The translations under genes and the position numbers were made by a program. A stretch of DNA of 64,000 bases from Vesta saturnalis. Lineage: Eukaryota > Arthropoda > Insecta > Coleoptera > Lampyridae. The DNA lies in the NCBI GenBank assembly GCA_036346205.1, contig JARFJB010000664.1, forward strand, positions 432,501 to 496,500, read 5' to 3'. Positions 1-11,879 of the stretch are shown here, in pieces (position 1 is the stretch's first letter; each line of letters begins with the position of its first letter). The notes beneath the pieces were generated by a model. The model was given only the letters and a program-made list of their open reading frames with translations, searched no databases and was not told the origin of the DNA.

Positions 1-1440
1 TCGTAATAGCAATGTGTGTAGCATTTTAATAGCATCATAATCGTATTATTATAGCATCGTCATGGTATCCTAATGGTATAGAAATAATATAGTAAAGTAT
101 GGTAATAGCATGGTAACCTATTATTAATTAGTATCTAATTTTCACGGGTAATCGCAATGTGAAAAAATATACAGGGTGTTGCATTTGAAAAAATTGAGAA
201 AAATTACATTTCGCGTAAGTTAATCATTCTGTATAGTTTTACATGTTTTCGAAAAATTTCCCAGTTTGTTCGTTAGTATTATTAATAGTCGGTGGTATAA
301 ACAGATTTACAAAATCGTGGTGACAACGCTCGCATCGTGCTTCCAAAGTTAACTCTATTTTGGTATTAAAGTGACGATATCTGCAGAAGGGTTAGTGATA
401 TAGATACAAATTTCTATACTTTTATTCTAAATGTAACAGTGAATCCAAAAATGTAAAAATATACAGGGTGTTTCATTAAAAAAAAAAAAAGGTTTGGATT
501 GACATTTTTGTCACCCTATATATTATTGCATTTTTAGTTTCTGCGATCAAAATAAGAATGAGTTTTACTAAGGTTTACCCGACTTAAACCTTACACGTTT
601 TGAAATATTTGGCATTTTTTGAAAATGTGTTAATAATTTTAAACTTTAAGTTCTCAAGTATTCACTTTTTCGTCAACTAAACTTTACACTTAACTTACTA
701 TTTGTTTATGTATCATGACGCACTGCATAAAACACTGACTAACACTAACACACTAACATATACAAAGTGTTTATAAATCATGACTCTAATATTTAAAGTT
801 TTAAGTAGTAATAACCTGATTAGTTTAAATAGAACACCCTGTATTTTATGTCAACAGCAGATGTAGAATTTAATTCCCTATCAGATGCTATAACACTGTC
901 ATATGTCCAACTCTTCTTGTTTTAAAGATCTAGTTTACACAATATTGATATTTTAAAAATTTTAACTGTTATATGAGCTCATGTGGCAAATACAAGACTT
1001 CTAAGAGCTACTTAATTTAATATATTAAAGATCTAGTTTTCACTTATTACTAATATTGAATGTTATCATTTTTATCACTTTTGAAACTGGTGATATTTTT
1101 ATAGCTGTACTTTTCTCAAGAAGAGTTTAATCTCTTAATGGGGGTAGGATGAACAGAGGTAAACTTGTAAAATACCCATGTTTTACAATTGATGGAATCT
1201 AAAACATTTAAACACAATACCACAATATCACAATATCACTAGTCTGAAGAAAGTGAAAGAATTTTACTTTTGTGCAAGATACTTCACTTCTAGTATAACC
1301 CAATCTAACGTATTTAAATTATTGGTACTGTATTTAAATGTATTTTTTATAAATTAGTTTGGTATAGGCTATTATTAAGCATTCATACTGTGAAAATAAA
1401 ATATAAACATGAAAAAAGTTTCATTCTCTATTTTTTTTAG
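1..1440. other. Intron or upstream DNA of the MFSD12-like gene
   Basis: No coding exon is recognisable here. The region ends at a polypyrimidine tract and AG (1439-1440) that opens the first visible MFSD12 exon, so at least its right part is intron. It holds a short TIR element (464-841) and a stray copy of the same terminus at about 172. Earlier exons of the gene presumably lie outside the window. Confidence 0.6.
464..841. mobile_element. Short TIR element with CAGGGTGTT ends (mariner-type MITE)
   Basis: CAGGGTGTT begins at 464 and its reverse complement AACACCCTG ends at 841. TA dinucleotides flank both sides (462-463 and 842-843), as expected for a TA-inserting Tc1/mariner-type element. 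No coding sequence is visible inside. The same terminus occurs at about 172, 11884 and 12201, and in longer form on the transposase-bearing element at 51270-53354. The internal TIR match beyond about 11 bp is weak, so the pairing of these two ends is an inference. Confidence 0.5.
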
Positions 1441-2885
1441 GTTCAATATGTGTGGTTGGGTCATTCCCATTTATCTTCTCACCTTGTCTAAACTGTTCAG
1501 GTAGTCACTCATGGGCACAGATGATATACTTTTCAGTATTTATAATTATATTTCAATTTGGATGGGCATCAATTCAAATATCACATTTATCGTTAATTCC
1601 TGAATTAACTCCAAACGAACATGATCGAACAAAATTAACAGCAATTAGGTAAGAAAGCTGAATTTATAAATAACGTGATACCGTTATTTTTCAGGTACTC
1701 GTTTACTGTGATTTCTAACGTTTTGGTATACGTTATAACATGGTATGTTTTACATTTAAATAGTACAGCAGGCGAAACTCAAATTGGACCAGCTGATTCC
1801 TCTAAATTTCAAACAGTGGTTTGGGTAGGATTAAGTGTAGGCGTCGTTTGTACAATTATCTTCCATGTGCTGGTAAAAGAAGAAAATGATTATGGAGGTG
1901 ATAATGTCCATGCAGGTGAATTGCGTACTAGTGTATCAGAAATTTTTCGCAATGTACAAATCTATCAGGTAATTTGCACTTATTGATAACAGTGAATTCC
2001 AATTCCAATTATTATTTAGGTTGCAGTTACTTACATGGCAACTCGCTTATTTGTTAACCTAAGTCAAGTATTTATTCCTTTGTATTTACATGAAGCGTTA
2101 AACATGGTAGCGAGCGCATTAGCTTTAATTCCATTAATTATGTATATAGGTAGCTTTGCCACATCGATGTGCATTGAAAGGTTAAATCGAAGTTTTGGTA
2201 GAAAGGTTGATAGGAAAATGCTTTTACTCCCAGAAGATTATAAGTTTTTTTTATAGGTTGCTTACATTATTGGTGCATTACTTGGTGTAACTGCATGCTT
2301 ATGGGTTAAATTAAGATCTGGCCCTCAGTATATAAATTATGAAATATATGTTGTGGCGGTACTGTTTGGTAATGTTTATAATAGGTTTTTTATCTTTTCT
2401 AACAAAAACTCGCTAGGTGCTGGAGGTTCCATTATTTTAGTTACCAGTTTAGGAATAACAGCAGATCTTATAGGTGATAAAACTGGCAATGGTGCTTTTA
2501 TTTATGGCATTATGAGTTTTACAGACAAGTTGGCAAATGGAATTGCTGTGATTGTAATACAGGATTTGTAAGTGTATTATTTTAGAAAGGATAAACTATT
2601 TTAAGTAAACTTTTAGCCATAAAAATGGATCAAATGTAATGTATTATCAAAATGTCATCACTTATGTATGTGGAGGATCTGCAATATTAGGAGCTTTAGC
2701 AGTGATATCTTTAATTAAACGAAGTCGAGGTAGGTAGGTACTGATTATTAATACTCGATCAACATTATATATTGCATTGTAATGCATTTTAAATTTGTCT
2801 TGCAGGTGATACTTTATATAGCACACTTCCTAATTATGCCAGTATTAATTCAAGTACTACATCGCCGTCCGATCCATTAGTTTAA
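1441..2885 (+). CDS. MFSD12: MFSD12-like major facilitator superfamily transporter, last seven exons (5' partial)
   Basis: Seven exons with consistent phase were read: 1441-1648, 1695-1968, 2020-2205, 2257-2368, 2417-2567, 2617-2729 and 2806-2885, ending at TAA 2883-2885. The introns are about 46-76 bp with GT/AG borders; the donor at 2206 (GTTGAT) is weak. The protein is a multi-pass membrane transporter. Recognisable family segments are the hydrophobic helices FVNLSQVFIPLYLHEA and ALIPLIMYIGSF, the short loop NRSFGRK and the helix AYIIGALLGVTACLWVK. MFSD12 in vertebrates acts in lysosome/melanosome membranes and is needed for cysteine import; applying that role to this insect copy is inference. 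The amino-terminal helices lie upstream of the window. The reading is clean, without stops or frameshifts, so the gene looks functional. The short tail ends in SPSDPLV. Confidence 0.85.
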
Positions 2886-2889
2886 TAAA
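2884..2889 (+). promoter_or_regulatory. Polyadenylation signal AATAAA of the MFSD12-like gene
   Basis: AATAAA overlaps the stop codon of the transporter and is followed by a T/TG-rich stretch at about 2897-2912. That makes it a very short 3' UTR. A second site further on cannot be excluded. Confidence 0.45.
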
Positions 2890-3183
2890 AGTGATATTTT
2901 AATATTGTTTGTATTTTATTTAAAAAAAAAACATAATTAGGAATTATAAGGTTTTTTATTTGCCTTTCCCGAAATATATTTTTAATGGTTTTTAAACTTT
3001 TATAGTGAGAATATCCGTTCTGAGTCTTACCTTGTAAGTAATAACCTTCAAATGAGCCATCATGAATTATACAAATTGCATAACAATAATATGAAAATAG
3101 GCAAGGTTATTATGTAAAACCCAAGATACAGTTTAACATGCGCGAGCACATACACGCGCACGGTGCCACGCACAAACACATAA

Positions 3184-3848
3184 GCGCGGGTCACACTAGG
3201 CTGGCTGCCAGCCGCGAGTTGTGGAAGCCGCTATTGACAGCCATCAATCAGCTTGATGTGAGCATGAAATTCGCCGCTGGCGCTACCAGCCGGCGAGTAT
3301 TTGTCAGCGGCTGGTGAAATTGGACATGTTCTATTTTGGTAGCCCGGCAGCGGCTACTAGCAGGTCACGTGACTCATTCGCACTCGGTGGCGCCAGCGAG
3401 CAGCGCAGTCTGAACACTCAAGTAGCGCATCAGCGGCGAGTAAACCAGCACCGTGGCACGTGGTTCTTAATAGTTTTAATATTCTTGTAGTTATAGTTTA
3501 CGTCGATGTATGTTCTGTTATTACTATCTTTAATTACTAATATTTGTCTGTGTTAGTTAATTATTATTATTAATAATGACCGAATTAAAGTGGACAGGAA
3601 ATAATTTATTTTTTAAATATATTTCAAAATTATCCGTGTTTGTGGGACGTTTCGTCCAAAGATTATTTGAATCGAAACTTAAAAGACGCGTCGTATACAA
3701 ATTTATTAGAAGACTTAATATCAGCAGTGACTAAACGAAATGGCGAGTAGTAGCATGCAGTGTGACCGGGTTGCCCGCCGCTGCTTACTGGTGCTACTGC
3801 CAGCCGCTGGTCGGCAGCAGCTGACAACCAGCCTAGTGTGACCCGCGC
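3184..3848. mobile_element. TIR DNA transposon with a MADF fragment (PIF/Harbinger-like, non-autonomous)
   Basis: The left end GCGCGGGTCACACTAGGCTG and the right end (3829-3848) are inverted copies over about 30 bp with two mismatches. Subterminal sequence is rich in short CAGCCGCTG-type palindromes, unlike the AT-rich surroundings. GCGC flanks both GGGTCAC ends; being palindromic, it could be a duplication or part of the TIR. The interior holds a MADF-domain ORF fragment (3576-3750). In insects, MADF proteins are the usual second protein of PIF/Harbinger transposons, which supports that assignment. No nuclease gene is present. Confidence 0.75.
3576..3750 (+). pseudogene. MADF (Myb/SANT-like, Adf-1 type) domain fragment
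   Basis: The reading starts with ATG at 3576 (MTELKWTG...LFFKYISK). A one-base shift at about 3630 is needed to continue into the frame from 3631, which reads YPCLWDVSSKDYLNRNLKDA and then NLLEDLISAVTK before TAG at 3748-3750. The YPCLWD...S.DY.NR pattern is the core of the MADF DNA-binding domain. The frameshift and early stop make it non-functional as it stands. It lies entirely inside the TIR element, so it is transposon cargo and not a host gene. MADF proteins of Harbinger elements help the nuclease reach the nucleus and bind the TIRs (family knowledge). Confidence 0.7.
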
Positions 3849-4081
3849 TATATAGGCATACAGACACACGAGCAGGCGAATGCAAGCACGTCATCGTAAA
3901 GCCAAACACTTCAAAAGAAAAAGTTTATTCTAATCTGTTTTTTAGGGTGAATGAGTGCTCGAACAACTAGTGCGGGATGATTATTTTTTTGTTTTACTTA
4001 TAATAATTACAAATTTGTTTAGTTATACATTTTTCTTATGATAAGTTAATACATCTAAACACAGCGTAATTACATAATACT

Positions 4082-4792
4082 TTACAGGGGTATTCTTTGA
4101 TCAAAACCAAGTGGTCTATGACGCCGATAGGTTCCGAATAACCTAATAATTATAAATATCCCCCTATATAAAAATATACAGGAATTAAAATGAAGTGAAC
4201 GATGTGTCCATGGTACAGGTCCTTCCCACCAAATGCAATTATTGTCAAATAGCTCGTTTAAATATTCCCATATCCCTACAGAAAAATGTGCTGGAGCCCC
4301 AACATGCATAAAATCAGTCTTCTACCTTTGCTGTAGTGTCGCCAAATACTTCTTCAACTTCGTTTTGTAAGAACTGAAGATATCGTTTCCTGTTAGTTTG
4401 TTTGAAAGAAAATTAGGTCCTACTAGTCCTACACCTAAAATCTCCTTCAACTAAAGCTTGTACTTTTTGATCATGTAAAGGATGCTTTTGCTTGTATTAT
4501 TATTAATACTAGTTGGATGTTTTTGAATTTTGTTCAAAAATGCTTCTTCCAATTTCGTTGATCCAACATACGCTCTTTCCCTTCCTTTTTTTGTATTCCA
4601 CACCTCCACAGCTTCGGGTTCTTGTAAACGTTGATAAACTCTGGCAAACACTCGATGCAGGGATAAACGTCTATTAGGAGATCTTCCTCGTATGAACGCA
4701 ATGTTAGTAACGAGTTTTTTTATGGCTGATCCGTAAGCAGAACTATTGCTACCAACTCCTCTAATTTCTAACGCATACGTCATTGGAGCCAT
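4082..4792 (-). pseudogene. Mariner-type (DUF4817/DDE) transposase relic
   Basis: On the minus strand the amino-terminal part (4792-4451) reads like the DUF4817 helix-turn-helix region: AIKKLVTNIAFIRGRSPNRR followed by VFARVYQRLQEPEAVEVWN. After a break at about 4445 the sequence resumes in the catalytic half, with LQNEVEEVFGD and then GAPAHFSVGIWEYLNELFDN. The second HTH and first catalytic acid are missing, and the third-acid segment is degraded (THRSLHF where SPDLTPLDF is expected). At least two frame changes are needed. It belongs to the same broad family as the copy at 51539-52511. Confidence 0.7.
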
Positions 4793-5663
4793 AATAGCAA
4801 GTACAACTATTAAGGTAGACTGCAGAAAAAGTAAAGTATGCCTATGCGCATCAACTACTACTGGTTAATAGCACTACTGGTCAGTAGAAATTTGCCCTAC
4901 TAAACCAATTGTACCTTCAGTAAGGGATCGTGTCATTAATCGTATTGTTACTTCCTATCCGAAAAGTGCCTCCTCAGAGATTAAAATTATTTTTACATTT
5001 TTTTACAAATGAAATTGGCCATGTTTGTATTCCGAAAATGAAGCACGTTTTGTATTACTATTATTACAGATTATAACGTATAATAACACTTGCTGTTTTA
5101 GCAGCTTTGGAACACAGTTGAAAGTGTCTAATGACCTTCTTGAGGCAAATCCAGTATGAACGTCAAGGTTCTGGTTAGGTGAATTATGTGAACAGAGGAC
5201 ACCTAATCACAAACATTAGTGCCATACAAAGGAACAACAACCTAAAGCAGTTATAACTTTGCCTGCAGGAGCTGATCATTCTATTAGTGCTATTTGCCTA
5301 AACAAAATACTTCTAATACTTTAGCGAACCTTACTGATACTTTAAAGACTAATATTCTGTAAAGGTGTCTGACTGAAACAATCATTCGAAGAAATCCAAA
5401 CTTATGTACGATATTCGGTAATAACAGCAACAATATTGAATGGCATGAAAAACATCCTCAAAATTAGAATTACATGATAAATATAATCATGGAAAAAATA
5501 ATTTACTGCATGCATCTATATTTATCACGAATTATTAGAAATGTAGAGGAAATTCAAGCAAATGGTTCAGTAAAAGAATAAATGACTTACATCATCAATA
5601 CAGAATTCATGCCTCGTACAATGAAGAGAACAGAAGTTATAAGACACTTTAAAATATCACAAA

Positions 5664-5924
5664 GGTACGGTTGAGGCCACGGAAAAGTTACCACTTACAT
5701 TTATCTAGCAATCGTTTTTTAAAATGTTTGAATAGTGTAAAAGAACATTTTATGTCAATATGACGTTCATTTACAGTGGTGTATCATAATGCAATTAATT
5801 AATGTCATAGTGATAGTCTATGTGACAGCAATTTCATTTTAATCAAGTTCGTACGCCAATGATTTTCTATTGAATTACAATAGAAAAATGATAGTGGTAA
5901 CTTTTCCCTGGCCGCAATTGTACC
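5664..5924. mobile_element. 261-bp MITE with about 45-bp terminal inverted repeats
   Basis: The left arm starts GGTACGGTTGAGGCCACGGA and the right arm, read in reverse, starts GGTACAATTGCGGCCAGGGA. The arms continue matching through AAAAGTTACCACT and CATTT.TCTA. There is no coding capacity. No convincing target-site duplication is visible, so the superfamily is open. Confidence 0.8.
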
Positions 5925-6316
5925 TACTATCTATTGGATTAAAAGTGAGACTGACAACTCCAATGCAATATCAAAGATAATGTTAAGGATAGATTAAGAC
6001 ATCATGAGTAACTAGCGTCTTGTATCTCACCTTACCGCCTATATAACTAAACTAAACCAACTTGTACAAAAGTAAACTAAGCTACACTAGTGTATGCATC
6101 AGAAAAATGCTAACATCAAACCTCTCAAGCTGCCCAGATGTGAATGTGGCATACGTATAACTTACATACTCTATAGCTATACAAATAGTGGGATTAGTTA
6201 AGGTGTGACGGGAACAAAATATTTTACTTACGAACACTAACAAACCCCTTGGTTTGCAACTTACATATCACTATCTGTATTAAAACCGGAACACAGGTTT
6301 TTCAGACTCCCTGGTG

Positions 6317-6470
6317 GGCATGGCGAGATAGCTTTTATGCTGCAATTTTGAAATATAGGATGGGATTATTACAAGATCAACATTAATGTCACTTTTTGTG
6401 GACGTGGCGAGTTGGATTTTATGCTGCAATTTTGGAATCTAGAAAATCAACGTTAATGTTATTTATTGTT
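6317..6470 (+). repeat. Tandem duplication of an approximately 90-bp unit
   Basis: Two adjacent copies share GGCGAG...TTTTATGCTGCAATTTT and then ATCAA.(A/G)TTAATGT.A. They differ at scattered positions, so the duplication is not recent. No function is visible. Confidence 0.65.
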
Positions 6471-7048
6471 TATTTTGGTTGTTTAAGGATTTGGCATCTC
6501 TACAGTAGGTATATATACTCAACCTAGCACTCGTCGAGGAAATGCACAAAAAAAAACAAAAATGTTAAATCAAAATACTTAGCTTTTTGGGTTTTTAATC
6601 TTGTATTTATTTTACGCTCATTTATACGTTTCGATAACATTTACCTTTAACGTCCGCAGTAGTAATAAAATCTATTAGAATTGTTTAACATGTTGAAACA
6701 AATTTAGGAATTATAAAAAGTGAAACGTAAACATAAGCTTGTTATTTATATAACAGTTTGATAAACGTATAATGCTAACTATGGAATCTAATTTTAGTAA
6801 AGGATACTAGATCGTTAATAAAATTTAATATTATTAAACTGCCTTGAAGATGACAAATCAGAACACCTAACGGTTAAGGCTAAAGTGAAAAATGTCATAA
6901 TCAAAGAGCAAATTTAACAAAACTTAATCAAATCATAACGTAAGTGTAGCGCTGTGAAAAACTTTAATTTGAAATTGACAAAGCATTCACAAATATAAAC
7001 TTGACATGAATGAAAAATCCAGTCAAATTTAACAAAGAAATAGCTTTG

Positions 7049-8339
7049 CTAATTAAAAATAATTATTAATTATATTAAATACATAAATAAAAAGGTTTAC
7101 CTCGAGTAGGATTTGAGCCTATCTATTATAAAATTAGTGGTGTAAATGGTATAATAAATTTAATAACAAATAAATGTAATAAAGCAATTGAGAAATAAGT
7201 TCTCCAAAAAATACAAATCGTCAAACTGACTGGAAGTACAACCATTCACCACATATAAAGTCGGTAAATTCAGTTGGGCCGATTCAATAATTTTGATTTA
7301 CTTAATTACCACAATATCTGCTAGCTTACTTCCACTGAACATAAATAATAAAAGTGCAATGTAATACTAATAAAATGATCTCGGACGCCAAGTTATTTTT
7401 TTTTAATTATACCCGGAATAACTAAACAGAGTTTGTTAACAATAAAAATTTTATCGAAATGTAAAAAAATAAAAATATACAAATATGTTTATTAACAGTT
7501 AATGTGATATGATTAAATAATATATATCTTAAAAACTAATTGTAAAAACCTTAAAATACTAAAAAAATCATTACATAAATACCTTTGTAAAATTTTTGTA
7601 CACAAATTTTTTAATAACCTCTGGTATCTTAATGTTTACGAAACGGTCAACCAAGGTGATGTCATACTTGCACCATTATTGCGCAATATCTTGAAATATT
7701 GTTATCAGCCACACCCAAAACTGAAACTTTATCTCTTAAAAATTTCTTCTTTAAATTGAATAATCCAATATTTATTGCATTCTTTGAAATTTTCAAATAA
7801 AAATTGCAATCATAAAATGAAAGCGTACGCTACAGTAAAATTAAATGCGTCCTTAAAATGCAATCAAAGTAAAAGTAAAAGTAACAGTAAAAAAAAGTGC
7901 CTGAAAAGAGCAAATTTTTTAATTTTTTGTATAACGAGTTAAAAGATATCTTACCATCAAATTAATGGCACTTTACACTAAATGGCTGCTTTGGAAGTTA
8001 GATCATGTACTCGTGCGCGAAGAAATTTGCGCAAGGAATTAAGTCAATGACGTATTGCGCAAACGTATTTGAGCAAAAAAATAATTTGAAGACGGAGTAT
8101 AAACTATTAAGAAGTATGCACTTAAAAAGATATGCAAATTAAGTTGCCTACCACAACTGAATGAATGAAAGACCTTAAATTAAGGTATGTTTCAATACCA
8201 CTCAAAAAAGGGTTGTTACACTATCTTGATAGCTCAGTTGGTTAGAGCGGTACTCTAGCAAAGTACATGTCGTAGATTCAAATTCTACTCGAGGTAAACT
8301 TTTTATTTATGTATTTATTAAAATTAATAATAATTTTTA
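7049..8339. repeat. Two head-to-head tRNA-headed SINE-like repeats
   Basis: The segments at 7049-7127 and 8266-8339 are inverted copies over about 70 bp. Each consists of the 3' half of a tRNA-like sequence (shared core CTACTCGAGGTAAAC) followed by an AT-rich tail with TTTATTTATGTATTTA. The right copy keeps the whole tRNA-like head; the left is cut just upstream of the T arm. Two SINEs in opposite orientation, or one TIR element of 1.29 kb, would both give this picture. The DNA between them (7130-8220) has no recognisable gene. Confidence 0.55.
8223..8296 (+). tRNA. tRNA-like sequence, Ala(AGC)-type cloverleaf, probably a SINE head
   Basis: A full cloverleaf can be drawn. Acceptor ATCTTGA pairs with TCGAGGT (two G-U pairs). 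The D arm is GCTC/GAGC around AGTTGGTTA. Anticodon stem GTACT/AGTAC encloses loop CTAGCAA (anticodon AGC, Ala). T arm GTAGA/TCTAC encloses TTCAAAT. The A box (TAGCTCAGTTGG) is ideal and the B box (GATTCAAATTC) is slightly off. The AT-rich tail shared with an inverted copy at 7049-7127 suggests a retroposed tRNA-derived repeat and not a working tRNA-Ala gene. Confidence 0.6.
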
Positions 8340-8835
8340 ATTACATATTTACTTTTGAACTTATTCCTTCGTAACAAAACTTACAAGCTTTGTAAATAAT
8401 TGTAAGTGATATTTTACAGTGGTAACACAATGTAGTACGTTTAATATAATATTTAATTTCATTTCTCCTACATATGTTAAATTGTAATGCTGTGGTAATT
8501 TAACATATAATTGGTAAAGTATTTTTTCAAGGTCTAGGAAAAAAAAAACCTTAACATACCAAAAGCTAGAATTAAAATTCAGATGCACCATTGTGCCTTT
8601 TTTTAATTTTAAGATTCCAAAACCTATTTTCTTCTTGCCAATTGAAGTTATTAGATGCTTATATATCTCAATAGCTTCACATTGTACACAACGTGATAAA
8701 TTTGTATTGACAATATTTTCAGATGATGCTATTCGAGCGCTTTGTAGAGGCAGAAATTTTGCGGAAACACCAAGAGTAATATCTTTTTGAAGATATAATT
8801 TCCAATGTCGAGCAAAACGAATTTGTGATCTGACG

Positions 8836-9125
8836 AATTTTTGAAAGATGAATATAAATATGTAACAAAATCTTTACAGGCTAATGGATATAGACTTAAT
8901 GATATGAATAACGTTATTACAACCGCTATACATAACCATAAAGAAGAAATAATGCTTAATATTAGTACTACTTTTCTTCCTTTATAACCAATATTACAGA
9001 TAGTATTGAAAAAATGCTAATTAATCATGGCATTACGACTGTTTTTAAACCTGCAAGAAAAATTAAAGCACATTTAAGGTCGCCTAAAGATGTTTTAAAC
9101 CCATTGTTTTGTTTGGATATTGTAT
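8836..9125 (+). pseudogene. Penelope-like element fragment (region between RT and GIY-YIG)
   Basis: The readable pieces are KDEYKYVTKSLQANGYRLND, then, after a one-base slip at about 8980, TNITDSIEKMLINHGITTVF and KPARKIKAHLRSPKD. This matches the linker that follows the reverse transcriptase in Penelope-like elements, just before the GIY-YIG nuclease. Neither the RT core nor the nuclease is preserved here. It is only distantly like the Penelope copy at 35888-38840, so a different lineage is likely. Severe 5' truncation is usual for this class. Confidence 0.65.
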
Positions 9126-9296
9126 ATCAAATGAATTTGATGGAAGGCTATTAATTAGTAGTGAGTCCACAATTATCCTAAAGAATTAACTTCGCATTAT
9201 TTCGTATTAGTCAGGTACACTTGCAATAAAAAGAGAGTTAGATCATTTTAATAATTATATTAACTATTTAAATAAAAATAGGTTAAATTTTTTTAC

Positions 9297-9445
9297 AAAA
9301 TGGCGCGTGGCCGCCATCTTGAGTTTTTGGTAAAATTTGTTATGCTAAAATGTGCCCAACAAAAAATAAAAATCGACCTGTGCGAGAGATTCTTCCAAAA
9401 ATAATTATTTCGGAAAGTATGAATTTTATTCCAGCCTTTTGGACC
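9297..9445. repeat. Fragment of a mariner-type element end
   Basis: The sequence contains AAAATGGCG...GGCCGCCATCTTGAG and ends in GGACCACCCTATA, close to the GACCACCCTG terminus of the element at 51270-53354. Only one end is visible. Nothing else is recognisable between 9126 and 9950. Confidence 0.35.
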
Positions 9446-9952
9446 ACCCTATATACATGTTAACTTAAAAAAATTCCAAAGCCGCCCGCTTCTATAATAT
9501 ATCAATAATGCAGTATAACCATTTTCATTCATATTTAATTAATTTTTTGACTTACCTTGGCGTTATATTAAAAAACTTTATAAAGAAAAGTTATGTAAAA
9601 TTTTTCTTTAAAAAATACGTCTAAAATTAATCGATATTCAGATAATGAAAAACATTGAACTAACACCCTAGGAATTCTTTTGCGGCTAAATTACGCACCA
9701 TATCAAAACGTTGCATAAAACATAATTAATCGATACGTTTAAGGTCTATATCCAGGTATGTTTATATCTTTGAAATATGCAGCTGTTTTAAAAATATTTG
9801 ATAAAAGCAAAAACTACCCCTAATAATCCCCTACTCTCGGGCGCTGGATTTCTCCCAAAATCTAATCAGCTCTACGCCAAATGAAGAAAAGCTTAAATAC
9901 AACATTTTAAGTACGTAGGTATTTTCGTTCTGGAATTATCGTGGATACTAAC

Positions 9953-10039
9953 ATACACACACACACACGCATGCGCGCGCACGCACGCTACCACCCATCC
10001 ACACACCACACATACGCATACACACACACACACACACAC

Positions 10040-10081
<42 letters not shown>

Positions 10082-10110
10082 CACACACACACACACACAA
10101 CAACACACGC

Positions 10111-10194
<84 letters not shown>

Positions 10195-10198
10195 ACAT
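9953..10198. repeat. (CA)n microsatellite, about 245 bp
   Basis: Nearly pure CA dinucleotides with a few interruptions (CAACA, CGCA). Long apparent reading frames on both strands here encode only His-Thr or Cys-Val repeats and are artefacts. Alternating purine/pyrimidine DNA of this length can adopt Z-form. Confidence 0.98.
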
Positions 10199-11420
10199 AA
10201 CAGGCATCCAGACATCAGGACATGATGGCACATCTTGGCCAATAGTTGTAAAATGAGTCAATTTAGCTATAGCGAAACAAAAATTCGATTGCATAACCTT
10301 CTATACCTACATATGTATATGTAGGTTGAAAGGTGTATTATCAAAATTAGAGATGAAAGCCAATTCCATCCTGTATCTTGAACAAGCTGTACGAGTTGAG
10401 AACCAACTCAGACGTAAATGTGGTTTAGGGCAATATCAAACTGTCTAATCTGATGCTCGAAACAGTGCTCAGAACCCTGTGTTGCTTAAAAGTGTAATTT
10501 TGCCCGGTTTCGATGAGCATCTTGTATTGAGGGCTGCAGCAGTATCTAGGGTCCACTTAGGCTGATGCTGGGTGTAACCGGTATCTTGTGACATTTTGGT
10601 CAAGCGTGTCCTTTTGCCGTGGGGTTGATACCTTGAAAATAAGCCTATGCTAACCGCGTTGCTAACAATCAGGTATTCTTTTTGGCTTTCCGTCATCTTG
10701 ATTGCTAGCGCTACCTTGTTTCCGGGGGCCTTTCTGACTTTCAGCCAACTTGTTTTCGCGATCCTATTTCCGTGTACCTTTTTGGCCATCATCCGTCTTG
10801 TTTACGCAGAGAAACTTTTTGTTTAAAATCAACATCTTAGACTTCCATTATCATATTTTTGTATCCAGGACCCTTTGACTGAAGCTGGTTTCAGGTCAGC
10901 ATACTGATAACTCGACTAAGATGTTCGAGTTGAAACGAATCTTAGACTTGCATGTTAAATCTTGTTCTTATAGATCTTTTGGTAGAAAGTGGTTTCAGAT
11001 CATTTCTAATATTTCATAGCGAATTTAATAATTGTGAAGTAGGTAATTAAAATCTCTTTTTGGCTTTGCTTGAAATCAACATCTTAGAATTTCACTGAAA
11101 CTGGTTTCAGGTCATCATACTGATAATTCGAATAAGATGATCGGGTTGAAACGAATTCTTGAAACTTGTTTATGACAGAGCCTAGTTTCCAATCAATATA
11201 TCAATCAAGATTAAACAAGATGTAGATGATAGCTAAAGGAAACTCAAACAAAGGTTATAACAAATTTTAAAATGGTATCCGTCTCATAAGCTTAAAACGT
11301 TCGAATAGGACAGTTTTCTAATGCATTGACCTTATTATTACGACATATTACATAACGAATATTTTCGATAAGACAGCGCTTGTGTGTAAAAATACTTACA
11401 GGCCTGATTTCAAGTTTGCT

Positions 11421-11425
<5 letters not shown>
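10199..11425. repeat. Gene-free stretch with two copies of a diverged repeat
   Basis: No gene is recognised. A segment at 10863-10960 recurs at 11085-11165, and in part at 12468-12515. The shared core is CTGGTTTCAGGTCA.CATACT followed by GATAA.TCGA.TAAGATG and GGTTGAAACGAAT. It may be part of an unidentified dispersed element. Confidence 0.5.

Positions 11426-11479
<54 letters not shown>
11426..11479. repeat. (TA)n microsatellite
   Basis: About 27 uninterrupted TA units, directly abutting a transposase carboxy-terminal fragment on the right. Confidence 0.95.
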
Positions 11480-11483
<4 letters not shown>

Positions 11484-11577
11484 TTTCCACGAAATTCGGC
11501 GATCTATTTCGCAAGGAGTATATGATAGAGTTATAAAATGCTTAAATCAAATTGGCGGTCATGTGGAACATTTGTAA
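11480..11577 (+). pseudogene. Carboxy-terminal scrap of a mariner-type transposase
   Basis: The reading is FHEIRRSISQGVYDRV followed by IKCLNQIGGHVEHL and a stop. This resembles the last residues of DUF4817/DDE transposases, for example the RVDKCLEQNGRHFEHLL tail of the copy at 51539-52511. The rest of the protein is absent: the homology starts exactly at the (TA)n tract. Short, but the tail motif is characteristic. Confidence 0.55.
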
Positions 11578-11879
11578 TGATTCATTTTATCTTTTTTATC
11601 ACTTTTCTTCTAGTTATGTTCAAATAATTGTTTTATGTTTTTCATTTGTTATTATGCTCTCAATTTTGTTATCTTCTTGTTTTATTTCACTGTTTTAATA
11701 AAATAGAATTTGTGTAGTTTGAATTAAGTTCATTTTATTTTTGAAAAACATTTCAGTTTCTGTCAAAAATCACATTAAAGTAGAAAATATTAATTAACAA
11801 GAAAATTGTCGATAATAGGTATAGGTAATGTTATAGCCAAACGATGCATAACTAAATGCTGCATCTATTCATCCAATAA

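Noticed and set aside
3663..3909. Minus-strand frames over the TIR element's right end
   Set aside because: They cover the GC-rich TIR and lie opposite the MADF reading, which explains the sequence.
8223..8296. Functional tRNA-Ala gene
   Set aside because: The cloverleaf is good, but the shared AT-rich tail and inverted partial copy favour a tRNA-derived repeat.
9893..10294. Long His-Thr and Cys-Val frames on both strands
   Set aside because: Translation of the (CA)n microsatellite only.
10469..10792. 107-residue minus-strand frame
   Set aside because: Lys/Thr-rich, no family pattern, within a zone of diverged repeats; treated as chance.
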